From Lachnospiraceae bacterium (GTDB taxonomy: Bacteria > Bacillota > Clostridia > Lachnospirales > Lachnospiraceae), in contig JAFSTN010000036.1 in NCBI GenBank assembly GCA_017450485.1, positions 1 through 55,592 of the forward strand: a stretch of DNA of 55,592 bases, read 5' to 3'. Below are positions 15,796 to 24,666 of the stretch, piece after piece; the stretch's first letter is position 1; each line of letters opens with the position of its first letter. Position numbers and translations under genes: made by a program. The notes beneath the pieces were generated by a model. It was given only the letters and a program-made list of their open reading frames with translations. It ran no database searches and was not told where the DNA came from.

Positions 15796-18700
15796 TCAGG
15801 CAGTCTCGGGACGCTGCAGACCGGGCATGAACAGGATCGCTCCACACAGGAGCGCACTGATGATAGCTACCGCGAAAAGCCATATCCTCACGGAAGCGCG
15901 GCTACCGACCGCATCATTCATAGAGAATGTACTGTATGCGACATCCAGTGCTGACGGATCTGCTCCCGTAAGTGCGGCTGCATCGGCTGCCTGTATATCG
16001 GCGTCGGGTGCCGCTCCGCCAGTCATCATCTCATCTGCCCTTAACACTATCGTATAATCGGAAGCATGATCAAAATCAAACTCCGCATATCCTGCCGCAT
16101 CAACCCTGGCTGACTGCATGAGCACCATCTCTGATGCCTCTGTATCATAATAATAGAGGTAAGCGTACATATTGCTGTTGGACTCACCGAGAGGTACACG
16201 AAGCTTGCCGGTGAATCCCAGAGGGCCGGTGTGCTTAAGCTCGATCTCGATATGGGGATATGAACCGGTAACGGCATCCAGCATATCGAGCGGTATGTTG
16301 CGTGCGCCTATCACGACACCCAGATCCAGATCAGTATCTGAAACAGCCTCTATATCACGGCCGTTGACCTCCCACTCCACGCCCTGAGGCAGCTTGAATC
16401 TGACGCTTATGTCACGTCCGCGGATAGCTCCGAGTACACTGTCAGGCACTACACTCAGGCCCGCCATATCGACTTCTATACCTGTCTCCTCCTGAGCCTC
16501 AGTCACTTCATGTGTGATCTTGTCCCAGCCGCCGGTAGCCTCTAAACCTATCTTCGTATCACCTGTTGCATCCGATATGTACGGCTTACGGTTGATCTCC
16601 CGATCCAGTGCCGAACCGGAGCCTGAGCCTGCGATGCCGTTCGCTGCGGGGGTAAGCCCGCTCTTGCCGGACTGCGCAGCCGTCCCGCCTGCGGGGGTGT
16701 TTCCGCCTCCCGATCCGGCGATACCGTTCGGTGCGGGTGCAAGCCCGCTGCCGCCGCTTCCGTTGTCTATACTGTTACCCGATACATCCTTGGATGACGC
16801 GCCCTTTCCTTGGGTGGTGATAGTCTTGATCAGGCTCTTGTTACCGAGCTTATCCACGGCCACGATGTGGAAGTTATACGTCTTATCGGAGTACAGTCCC
16901 GACAGGGGGAATGAAGCCGCAGCATTCTCTCCGTCTCTGACCTCAACTTCGGCCACTGCCCCCTTCTCGATGACTTCATCAACAGAGGGAACCTTTGAAT
17001 CACTGGTCTTCTCCTCATATACCATATAGAACTTATCAATGCCGACCAGGGTATCCTTGCCGGTGACCACGAGCAGATGCTCGGTGTTTTTGTTCTTATT
17101 CCTGTTCGACCCCGACTTATTCGCAGTGGTCAGAGTCGCCGTGGTACCCGAATTCGATGTATCAGCTGTCTGAGTGTTATCCTGCGGTTTCTCCGTAAGC
17201 ATAGCATCGGTGATGACCGGAGCCAGATTATCGTGGATCACCTTGCCTGTGGAGAGGTAGGTGTGGTCGCCGTTTGCATCGGTGATGCGTGCATAGATAT
17301 ATGATGCCTTATTGGCAGGGATCCTGGGCTTGCTCGCTTCGCTGTAGTTCTTCCATTTGATCTTGCCGTCTGTTACCGCGCCCTCTAGATCCGACGTCGA
17401 ATAATATGCATCGTCCGCCGTGGCATATTCGATCTTGCTGATGCCGACCTTTTTGTTCTCGGCCGTGATCACTATTTCCTCGAGCTCGCGGCTCATAAAT
17501 GCGGTATCGGTGGTTCCGGCTATCCCGTTGGACTTATATTCGCCCACTGCGATCGTGCCGGTGGATGTGCCGGTGGGCTTTTCGCCCTCCACTATGGTAA
17601 TATCGGTGATGAGCCTCTTCTCAGGTGTCCCCGCGAGATTATTCTTGTCGAGGAAATACAGATAAAAGCTCTGGTCAGCACCGACCTTGGTGTGAGTATA
17701 CGTGTCGTCAAACGGACCGTCCACAGATGTTCCGATCAAATAACCGTCAGCTGATATGTCAACCTTATTTGTATAACTGAGTTCCTTCTTTTCTTTGCCG
17801 TCATACTTGATAGGAAAACCTGTTATGGTAATACCGGTAAGGGTCTTCGTAATCACAACACCATCTTTATCTCTGAAGAATAGATTTATCTCCTGATTGG
17901 CTCCCACGTAATCATATATGACAGAGCTCTTAAACCCTCTCTCCGGGTTCAGGCTCACGGTATATCCCTCGGTAGCGGGCGCCAATGTCACGCTTTCTTT
18001 AAATGTTTTGTCCCATTCGGTTCCATTGTTTGCTGCCTCGCTTACATATGCTGATTCCGTTTTCCCGTTATACTTAACGTCTACCGAGGCCGTCTGAATA
18101 CCAATTGTTGTGCTTCCCGTGAAATTACCTTTTCCGTTTAATTTGACCTGATATGTTTTCCCGGATTCGGGAAAAGCCGAATACTCCCCGTCAATGTATT
18201 CTATAGTATAGTCCTTGTCCTTAACCAGGTTATAATCATTAAGCTTAAGAACAGTTACATTAGGATTCTCCAGAGCGGTAATTGCTGACGGCCCGCCGGT
18301 GGTCACCTGAGTACAGGTGTTTATATCTGCGGGCACAATTTCAACAGTATAATAAACGCCAAACTCCTGTGAAGTTGCATCTAGAGGAATCTGCTTACGC
18401 TCATATGACATTACCTGTTCCTGAATATATTTCAGATAAACAGCAATGTTGTATGTACCCACATCCTTGTTCAGAGAAACATTCCCCAGATTTTGACCCG
18501 AGACAGTGAAATCAGTTATTTCCGCTATTTTGTTTGCCGTGGTATCATTATCAAGATAGAACCTCACCGTTTCAAATTTAATTAATCTTTTAGAAGTGGT
18601 ACCGGAACTAATATCCGTTCCACCCATTTGCGTCGTTCCGCCATACATAACCTCAATCGGTTTACCTGTATATGTAAATGATTCGGCAAGCACGCGTGGG

Positions 18701-19461
18701 GCTATTGAAAAAAGGTGCTTTTCATAATAACTCCATGTCCCCCACTCACCCGATCCGGAATTTCCAAGTAAGACTATATTTTTAGCAATACGACGAAGAG
18801 AAACTGTGTCATCCGTCATTGCGTCCGCATCAGCCTGATCATATCCGCATGCCGTACACACACCATTTATGTCGTAGGTACATTCCTCACGGTCAACTGT
18901 CCGGGATTCACCGCATGCGCAGGTATATGCAGCCTGATGTGTGCCGTCTCCGTTGCTGACACAGCCGGTAAGTACCCAATTATGATCCTCGGGTATTGTC
19001 GCGCCGCACGCTTCAACCTCGCATACACGGTAATGCTGACTCTCATTATAAGGCGCATATCCAGTATATCTGCATGACGCATATTCCGTTTTTTTATCTC
19101 CGCAGACAGAGCATTCATAATACACCGCATGCTGGCCGTCTCCGTCGTAGGAACCGTATCCGGTGATCACATAATTATGGTCACCGCCGTTTGTGCACAG
19201 TCCCTGCCCGGTCACAACGTCTCCGGTCGTATCACCGCCTCCGGTCGTATCACCGCCTCCGGTCGTATCACCGGTTCCCGTGCCTGTCTGATCCTCCGGG
19301 GCTGGGGTACCCGATCCTTCGGTAATCTCATCTTCCGGCTCCGCATATGCGATAAGCGATGCCACTCCCGTACTTGTAAAGATTATGCACACGGTCATAA
19401 GGGCTACAAACACCGTTTTAGCCCATTTCTTCAATCCCTTATAATTCTTGACGATCTTCAT
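15796..19461 (-). CDS. Large secreted, membrane-anchored Cys-rich surface protein
   Basis: A 1,221-residue surface protein. ATG 19461 is preferred over upstream in-frame starts because GGAGA lies 7 bases before it. Order: basic N-terminus and signal peptide ending near SLIAYA-EPED; a Gly/Thr-rich linker with three GDTTGG copies; an N-terminal Cys-rich block of paired CxxC/CxC motifs spaced by His-Asn-Trp/Tyr segments (YECSVCG, YTCACGE, CTACGYD), probably zinc or disulfide modules; Ig/MBG-like beta domains (GKGNFTGSTT); a fibronectin-like stretch (YTHTKVGADQSFYLYF repeated theme); a Gly/Asn/Ala-rich low-complexity linker; and a C-terminal domain ending DFDHASDYTIVL, like that of the neighbouring surface protein, followed by a membrane helix. 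Own promoter and terminator. Confidence 0.8.
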   Translation of the reverse strand: MKIVKNYKGLKKWAKTVFVALMTVCIIFTSTGVASLIAYAEPEDEITEGSGTPAPEDQTGTGTGDTTGGGDTTGGGDTTGDVVTGQGLCTNGGDHNYVITGYGSYDGDGQHAVYYECSVCGDKKTEYASCRYTGYAPYNESQHYRVCEVEACGATIPEDHNWVLTGCVSNGDGTHQAAYTCACGESRTVDREECTYDINGVCTACGYDQADADAMTDDTVSLRRIAKNIVLLGNSGSGEWGTWSYYEKHLFSIAPRVLAESFTYTGKPIEVMYGGTTQMGGTDISSGTTSKRLIKFETVRFYLDNDTTANKIAEITDFTVSGQNLGNVSLNKDVGTYNIAVYLKYIQEQVMSYERKQIPLDATSQEFGVYYTVEIVPADINTCTQVTTGGPSAITALENPNVTVLKLNDYNLVKDKDYTIEYIDGEYSAFPESGKTYQVKLNGKGNFTGSTTIGIQTASVDVKYNGKTESAYVSEAANNGTEWDKTFKESVTLAPATEGYTVSLNPERGFKSSVIYDYVGANQEINLFFRDKDGVVITKTLTGITITGFPIKYDGKEKKELSYTNKVDISADGYLIGTSVDGPFDDTYTHTKVGADQSFYLYFLDKNNLAGTPEKRLITDITIVEGEKPTGTSTGTIAVGEYKSNGIAGTTDTAFMSRELEEIVITAENKKVGISKIEYATADDAYYSTSDLEGAVTDGKIKWKNYSEASKPRIPANKASYIYARITDANGDHTYLSTGKVIHDNLAPVITDAMLTEKPQDNTQTADTSNSGTTATLTTANKSGSNRNKNKNTEHLLVVTGKDTLVGIDKFYMVYEEKTSDSKVPSVDEVIEKGAVAEVEVRDGENAAASFPLSGLYSDKTYNFHIVAVDKLGNKSLIKTITTQGKGASSKDVSGNSIDNGSGGSGLAPAPNGIAGSGGGNTPAGGTAAQSGKSGLTPAANGIAGSGSGSALDREINRKPYISDATGDTKIGLEATGGWDKITHEVTEAQEETGIEVDMAGLSVVPDSVLGAIRGRDISVRFKLPQGVEWEVNGRDIEAVSDTDLDLGVVIGARNIPLDMLDAVTGSYPHIEIELKHTGPLGFTGKLRVPLGESNSNMYAYLYYYDTEASEMVLMQSARVDAAGYAEFDFDHASDYTIVLRADEMMTGGAAPDADIQAADAAALTGADPSALDVAYSTFSMNDAVGSRASVRIWLFAVAIISALLCGAILFMPGLQRPETA

Positions 19462-19511
19462 GTTCATTCTCCATACCGGCCTATGCACCGGATCAAGGAT
19501 ACAACAACACC

Positions 19512-19559
19512 ATTATAATTTATTCTACTATATCAGCCCGCTTCCAACAAACTTCCAAC
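19512..19559 (-). promoter_or_regulatory. Promoter with GTTGGAA direct-repeat operator (surface protein 2)
   Basis: GTTGGAA heptamers at 19542-19548 and 19553-19559 (minus strand) are 11 bp apart. A perfect TATAAT (19512-19517) starts 24 bp downstream; the -35 region (CGGGCT) has no similarity to consensus, which suits an activator-dependent promoter. The start codon is about 50 bp further on. Confidence 0.75.
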
Positions 19560-19584
19560 ATCGAATGCCGGCGGCAACGAGCCA

Positions 19585-19616
19585 AAATGAACCACTGACT
19601 CCGTCCCCGTGGGTCA
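19585..19616. repeat. 32-bp interspersed repeat, copy 2
   Basis: One mismatch to 7083-7114. On the minus strand it begins with the TGA stop of the AAA+ gene (TGACCCACGGGGACGG...). No clear terminator is seen between this stop and the promoter at 19512-19559, so some read-through from the injection-system operon into surface-protein gene 2 is possible. Confidence 0.8.
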
Positions 19617-22043
19617 CGCAAGTCCCACCTCTTCGGCGTAGGGTTCGAAGTCCGACTTGGTGAAGACCTTGCCGACCTTGACGAACTCGTACTTGATGGC
19701 ATTTAAGTAATGTCTCATATGCACCTCACCGTTGGCTGTCGGATCGGCGGCTGCGAGGAAGGCGGCATTCAGGATACAGTTCTTGATATTACCACCCGCA
19801 AACTCATACTTCTCGGCAAGGAATCTGATATCCACATCCTCGGCCAGCGGAGTATCCTTCGGTATGGTCGTCTTCCAGAGCATCTCTCTGGTATCGACAT
19901 CGGGGAACTGGAACTCCACGATGTACTTCATACGTCTGAAGAATGCGGGGTCTATGTTGTGCTTGTAGTTGGTGGCCAGTACGCAGACACCGTCATATGC
20001 CTCCATCTCCTGAAGGAGCAGCGCTGTCTTGTTGTTGGCTGAGGCCTGGTTGGAGCCGCCGTCATCGGAACGCTTGGCGAATATGGTATCGCACTCGTCG
20101 AAGAAGAGGACGACATTACATTTCTTCGCTTCCCTGAATATCATCGACAGTGATTTCTCGGTCTCACCGACGTATTTATCCACAACCTTGGATATATCCA
20201 CTCTGTACAGCTCCAGATTCAGCTCATGCGCGAGAACCTGTGCCATCATGGATTTACCGGTACCGGGAGCACCGAAGAGGAGTACCGTAAGTCCGCGTCC
20301 GTAAGGATACTTCCTCGTATAGTTCCATGATTCGTAGACCTGCTTCCTGTAGGTCATCTGCTCTATCGCATGCTCTATGGTCTCACGCTGGGTCGGATTC
20401 ATGACGATATCGTCGAATCCGAACTTGGCCTCAACTCTGGTGGCCTTCTGTGAGAGCTCGGAGCTCATCTGGGCATAGCAGCCCTTGAAGAGACAGGCTC
20501 TGGATATCTTATCCTCCTTCTCCATATTGGAGAGTGACTTGGCCTTGACCAGAGCATCATGTATCTTGCCCGATGTAAAGAGGAACTTGGTGGACATCTC
20601 CAGCAGATCCACGTCGTCGGCCAGCTCAAAGCCCTTGGAGAAATACTCCCAGCAGGTCAGACGCTCACCGGTGTCGGGTGTAGGCAGCTCAAGATCCGTA
20701 AACTCACTCTTGGTGACCTCACGGAAGTCAATATAGAGCTTACTCATGGCGAACACCAGCACACCCTTCTCGGTAAGCTTGGAGAAAGCCAGATCCATGT
20801 AGCCGAAGAATTTCTCCTTCTCCTCATCATGGTAGGTAAGCTCTGTCAGACAGCAGCATGACTTGGTGAGAATACACTCTCTGGTAACCGACCACAGTGC
20901 TTTCTCAACAAAGCCGTAATCATATATGAACAGCTTCTTACAGTTAATGGCAACCGCGCGAAGGCCGTTCTCACGGCAGAAATGCTTCACGAAGAACCTT
21001 CGTCCGCTGCCGTCGTCGCCGTAGTAATAGAAGATGCGGACACCGTCATCATACGATATCTTCATGGCTTCAAGACGGCTTTCATTGGCCATGACGGGAT
21101 CAAGCTCCTTATCGTCGGTCAGCATGTATATGAAGCGGTCGTAGTTCGCATCCAGTGCCAGGGGATTACGTCCGAAGAGGAAGTCGATCATACGCTTATC
21201 CGGTGATACGACAGTGCTGAAGGGCATGCTGTCATATACCTGCAGCGGCAGTACCGGGAGAAGCTGCTCGAGACATGCGGACATATCTCCGTACGCTCCG
21301 TTGATGGAGAAACCCGCCCCATAGAAAACCTTGGCTGCAGACTCTATGGTAGGTGCGGAGAGATTGGCATTCTCATTGATGATATGGAACACACCCGCGT
21401 AGTCTGTCTGTGTCGATGAGAGGATACCGCAGGCGAAGCAGAACTGGGTGAAGTACTCGAACTCCAGCCTCTTGCACAGCTCATAGAAGGGAAGTTCTAT
21501 ACCCTGCTCCACGGTGATCGCCGCACGACGGTTGATAGTCTCAAGACGCTCCACGATAGGCAGTCCGGCATCCTTGCGTATCTCATTCCATATCTCGCTG
21601 TCATCATCACCCGGCTCATCGTCGGTCGCAGCGAAGCCGGAACCGTTGCTGGCGGCGAAGTCCCCGAGCAGACCAAGGAGATCGTCGTCTATATCGTCAT
21701 CATCATCTTCACCGAGTTCATCGGAGATACCCGTATCGGTATCTTCATCGGTATCATCATCCGCAGCATCATCCTCACCCGGACCTGCTGACTCATCCTC
21801 TGCCGTATCTGACGGCATCTTGTTCTTATACGACTCGGTCAGTCTCGAGTGGCAGGTAGCCTCAGCCAGCTCGATATCCGGATACATTATGTTCTTGTAT
21901 CCGCCGTCGCCGTTCGCATATATGACCTTCAGGTGAGCGATATAGCTGTCGATGCTGGAGTTCACGCAGTCGAATACATACTGCATATACTCGCTGTAAT
22001 CCTTAAAGGGCTGATTGTTTAATTCTTCATTGAAATTTGCCAT
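19614..22043 (-). CDS. eCIS AAA+ ATPase (Afp15-like)
   Basis: An 809-residue AAA+ protein, the ATPase that accompanies nearly all eCIS loci and is thought to act in particle assembly. The N-terminal region has a very acidic stretch (about 85-135, Asp/Glu/Gly) and an alpha/beta region resembling the long N-terminal parts of eCIS ATPases. The single C-terminal AAA+ module has Walker A GAPGTGKS (591-598), Walker B LFFDE (about 646-650), sensor-like LATN and Arg-finger FFRRM (about 701-705), and ends with EFAGGNIKN-type sensor 2. ATG 22043 has GCAGGAAAC 5 bases upstream. It is the last gene of the operon, as in many eCIS clusters. Confidence 0.92.
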   Translation of the reverse strand: MANFNEELNNQPFKDYSEYMQYVFDCVNSSIDSYIAHLKVIYANGDGGYKNIMYPDIELAEATCHSRLTESYKNKMPSDTAEDESAGPGEDDAADDDTDEDTDTGISDELGEDDDDDIDDDLLGLLGDFAASNGSGFAATDDEPGDDDSEIWNEIRKDAGLPIVERLETINRRAAITVEQGIELPFYELCKRLEFEYFTQFCFACGILSSTQTDYAGVFHIINENANLSAPTIESAAKVFYGAGFSINGAYGDMSACLEQLLPVLPLQVYDSMPFSTVVSPDKRMIDFLFGRNPLALDANYDRFIYMLTDDKELDPVMANESRLEAMKISYDDGVRIFYYYGDDGSGRRFFVKHFCRENGLRAVAINCKKLFIYDYGFVEKALWSVTRECILTKSCCCLTELTYHDEEKEKFFGYMDLAFSKLTEKGVLVFAMSKLYIDFREVTKSEFTDLELPTPDTGERLTCWEYFSKGFELADDVDLLEMSTKFLFTSGKIHDALVKAKSLSNMEKEDKISRACLFKGCYAQMSSELSQKATRVEAKFGFDDIVMNPTQRETIEHAIEQMTYRKQVYESWNYTRKYPYGRGLTVLLFGAPGTGKSMMAQVLAHELNLELYRVDISKVVDKYVGETEKSLSMIFREAKKCNVVLFFDECDTIFAKRSDDGGSNQASANNKTALLLQEMEAYDGVCVLATNYKHNIDPAFFRRMKYIVEFQFPDVDTREMLWKTTIPKDTPLAEDVDIRFLAEKYEFAGGNIKNCILNAAFLAAADPTANGEVHMRHYLNAIKYEFVKVGKVFTKSDFEPYAEEVGLA

Positions 22044-22069
22044 ATCCGTTTCCTGCTATCGCAAAACAC

Positions 22070-22300
22070 TCATGAACCTGTATTGAACACCGCTCCGCGG
22101 TCGAACACGCTCTTGGCCGTATTGATCCCGGTCTGGTTCTTTATATCAAAAACCCCCGCCTCGGTGTCGTTTATGAAAGGCTGGCGTTTGCGGACATCAT
22201 ACATGTAGGTTTCTTCCTCTTCGTCGTAATATCCGCTGCCGATCTTTATATCCTTCTCGTTCTTCTCTTTATTCTTACGTATCAGTTCATCATTGATCAT
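22070..22300 (-). CDS. Small hypothetical protein in eCIS operon
   Basis: A 76-residue charged soluble protein, not recognised. It contains a Lys/Glu-rich start (LIRKNKEKNEKDIKIGSGYY), YDEEEETYMYDVRKRQPF and a C-terminal AKSVFDRGAVFNTG. Its ATG overlaps the stop of the SH3b gene in an ATGA arrangement, and it ends 26 bp before the AAA+ gene, so it is translated within the operon. No signal peptide or membrane helix. Confidence 0.6.
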   Translation of the reverse strand: MINDELIRKNKEKNEKDIKIGSGYYDEEEETYMYDVRKRQPFINDTEAGVFDIKNQTGINTAKSVFDRGAVFNTGS

Positions 22301-23034
22301 TGTGCGGCAGTCTCCGTGTCTGCAGTCCCGTCCCCAGCGGCGGACGGCTCCGTGAGTGCGTCACCCTCGGCCGGTTCCGTCTCCGATCCATCCTTTAGGA
22401 GAGTGGTGAACTGGGGCGCCGTCAGTTCCTCGGTGGGAGCTTCCACCATATCGATGAAATCCACGGGGAACGTCTCCTCTGTAAGCTCTGTGACCGCCAG
22501 ATACCGGGTGGATAGATAGCCCTCCCTGCCCGAGTTCGATACGACCTTGCACCACTCGTTGCCGGGTTCGGTGATATACCCTCCGGTGCCGGGGAAAAGC
22601 TTCGTGATGACTGAAGCGTCTTCACTCGGTCCGGTACGGAATCTCAAGTCAGGCTGTGTATTGGTCGTCCTGAATGAGAAATATCTGATTTCGAACACCT
22701 CGGGTTCGGGTTCGGGTTCCGGTTCCGGTTCAGGCTCAGGGGCAGGTTCGGCCGGCTCGGGCTCAGCCTGCTCAGGTTCGGATTCGGCCGGCTCGGGTTC
22801 CTGAACTGTCGTTGTGACATCTGTCACATCACCGGTGGGCTCTGTCGCCGCCGGTTCAGCCACCTCTGCGGACTCTCCTATCACTGTCTGTGTCAGGGCG
22901 GCCGGCTTGGCGCCGTAGGATTTACGGTCCCGGTTAAATACCGAGCTTTTGCCTCCCAGCAGTATCAGCGCAAACAGCGCCACTATTATGTAGAATACAG
23001 CTAATGCTATGAATATCCTTAAGTTCCTTTTCAT
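22297..23034 (-). CDS. Membrane-anchored SH3b-domain protein
   Basis: A 245-residue protein with a short basic N-terminus, one membrane helix (about 6-27), an extracytoplasmic linker rich in Thr/Glu/Pro with a long run of Glu-Pro/Pro-Glu dipeptides (about 75-110), and a bacterial SH3 domain (about 112-185) containing DLRFRTGPSEDASVITKLFPG and NEWCKVV...REGYLSTRYL. SH3b domains usually bind peptidoglycan or cell-wall peptides. The rigid Pro/Glu spacer would let the domain reach across the wall. An acidic tail of ~50 residues follows. Its place in the operon suggests a wall anchor or wall sensor for the injection machine, which is inference. ATG 23034 has GGTTGAGA upstream. Confidence 0.8.
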   Translation of the reverse strand: MKRNLRIFIALAVFYIIVALFALILLGGKSSVFNRDRKSYGAKPAALTQTVIGESAEVAEPAATEPTGDVTDVTTTVQEPEPAESEPEQAEPEPAEPAPEPEPEPEPEPEPEVFEIRYFSFRTTNTQPDLRFRTGPSEDASVITKLFPGTGGYITEPGNEWCKVVSNSGREGYLSTRYLAVTELTEETFPVDFIDMVEAPTEELTAPQFTTLLKDGSETEPAEGDALTEPSAAGDGTADTETAAQ

Positions 23035-23087
23035 TATACTTATCTCAACCTATACCGATCTGATCAATTCAAAACACAGCCCGCACA

Positions 23088-23975
23088 TCATGACGTGGGC
23101 AGCTGTATGTATATCCCCATGCCGCTTCCCTCGGGACTTCTTGCATAGATCGTACCGCCGTAATGCTCTACGATGGCCTTGGCCTGTGTAAGTCCCAGAC
23201 CGTTTCCGCTGATACGGTTCGATCCCTGGTAATTGAGCTCAAATATATGCTTGGTTTCGTTTTCGGGCAGACCCTTGCCGGTATCCTTGAGCACGATGAA
23301 TATATCATCCTCTATGGCGGATATGGTCACCACGAGAGTACCCTCGGTCTGCATATACTTGATGGAATTATCTATGATATTGCGGAACATGATGAGCAGA
23401 CGCTTGGCACTCGCATGTACCATCAGTTTATCGGATGCAGTAGAGATATTGACTCTGAGCCCTGCCTCTCTGGCCGCATCTGCGAGCTCGGCTATCGCAC
23501 GTCTGGCCACATCTATGATATCGACCGTGACGGCCGGATCCTCATCATCCGGAGGAAGCAGGCCCTCGACAGAGGCATCGGAGGGAGTGACCGCTGCGGC
23601 CTCCTCCGCTGCACGTACCTGCTGTTCTTCGGCAGCCTGAAGTGCAGCCTCGGTGGTACCGAGCTTGGATACCAGATCATCTATCTGCAGCTGCATCCTG
23701 CGTATGTCGGAGTTCTTCTCCTCGATGGACCGGTCACACTCAGCCCGCAGCTGCTCTTTCTCAGCCTTGAGCATACCTATCTCCTGCTGCAGATGCTCGG
23801 CTCCGGTATAGTCGTTGTGCGTCGCATAACACATATATGCAAAGGCAACCATAGAGAGTGTGAAGAGAAGAAAGAATACCAGCACATACGGCAGCGGCAT
23901 CGTAAACCCTGCCAATATGGTCAGTACATAGAATATGCTCGCTGCTATTATCGCCATTTTCTGCGAATTTCTCAT
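23088..23975 (-). CDS. Membrane HATPase protein without HisKA
   Basis: A 295-residue protein with two N-terminal membrane helices (about 8-26 and 30-48), a cytoplasmic coiled coil (about 60-122), a short acidic linker, and a histidine-kinase-type ATPase domain (about 150-295) with N box RNIIDNSIKY, G1 DTGKGLPE and G2 GNGLGL. No HisKA/HisKA_3 dimerisation helix with a phospho-acceptor His and following Glu/Asp is visible; the coiled coil takes its place. No response regulator is in the window. It may signal without its own His, or phosphorylate the nearby STAS protein as RsbW-like ATPases do, although its boxes are of histidine-kinase type. ATG 23975 has GGAGG 10 bases upstream. Confidence 0.78.
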   Translation of the reverse strand: MRNSQKMAIIAASIFYVLTILAGFTMPLPYVLVFFLLFTLSMVAFAYMCYATHNDYTGAEHLQQEIGMLKAEKEQLRAECDRSIEEKNSDIRRMQLQIDDLVSKLGTTEAALQAAEEQQVRAAEEAAAVTPSDASVEGLLPPDDEDPAVTVDIIDVARRAIAELADAAREAGLRVNISTASDKLMVHASAKRLLIMFRNIIDNSIKYMQTEGTLVVTISAIEDDIFIVLKDTGKGLPENETKHIFELNYQGSNRISGNGLGLTQAKAIVEHYGGTIYARSPEGSGMGIYIQLPTS

Positions 23976-23997
23976 TTTATGTAAACCTCCGAGTCAT

Positions 23998-24666
23998 TTA
24001 TTTTTCCCTGCTGCCTGTAAGCTCATCGAGATCTATCCTGCGTCTGTGAGCGGCTTCCGCTGCCGACAGATCGTGTGTAGCCATGATGATCGTGATCTTC
24101 TGCCTGTGTATGATATCCAGAAGTCTCAGGATCTCCGCAGTCGATACGGGATCCAGATTACCGGTGGGCTCATCGACCAGCAGAAGCTTGGGATGATTGA
24201 TCACCGCTCTCGCCAGGCACACCTTCTGCTGCTCTCCTCCTGACATCTGGCGCGGATATCTCTTATGCAGATGGTCGATCCCGAGCATGGTGAGCACATG
24301 GGTGATCTTGGTCTCGGCATCCCTGCCGCTGCCTCCGGTAGCAAGTATCGCCGCCGCGAGATTATCATACACGTTCACATCGGGGATGAGTCTGAAATCC
24401 TGAAACAGCACACCTATATCCCTGCGGTAGAAGGGGATCCTCCTCCGGGGTATGCTGCGCAGGTTTACGCCGTCCACGATGATATCTCCCGATGTCGGCT
24501 CTATCTCCTTGAGCAGCATCTTGAGAAGTGTCGTCTTGCCGCTGCCGCTCGCTCCGGTCAGTACGACGAACTCATCATCCGCTATCTCGGCGGAGAAGTC
24601 ATCGTATACCACCGGTGCCCCGTCTTCATCCTCATATGAATGACTGATATGGGAAAAGGTGATCAT
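23998..24666 (-). CDS. FtsE/LolD-like ABC ATPase, no permease partner
   Basis: A 222-residue ABC ATPase. Walker A GASGSGKTT, Q-loop VLFQDFRL, signature MSGGEQQKVCLARA, Walker B LLLVDEPTGNLDP and the H-loop ATHD are all intact, so it should hydrolyse ATP. It resembles the FtsE/LolD/MacB class, whose members work with FtsX-type membrane partners in wall-hydrolase control or lipoprotein/peptide handling. No FtsX-like gene occurs anywhere in the operon; the partner could be the two-helix HATPase protein next door or an unlinked permease. Its ATG overlaps the stop of the STAS gene (ATGA). Confidence 0.85.
   Translation of the reverse strand: MITFSHISHSYEDEDGAPVVYDDFSAEIADDEFVVLTGASGSGKTTLLKMLLKEIEPTSGDIIVDGVNLRSIPRRRIPFYRRDIGVLFQDFRLIPDVNVYDNLAAAILATGGSGRDAETKITHVLTMLGIDHLHKRYPRQMSGGEQQKVCLARAVINHPKLLLVDEPTGNLDPVSTAEILRLLDIIHRQKITIIMATHDLSAAEAAHRRRIDLDELTGSREK

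Noticed and set aside
23088-23975. Complete two-component histidine kinase
   Set aside because: The ATPase boxes are clear but no His-containing dimerisation helix or linked response regulator is present.
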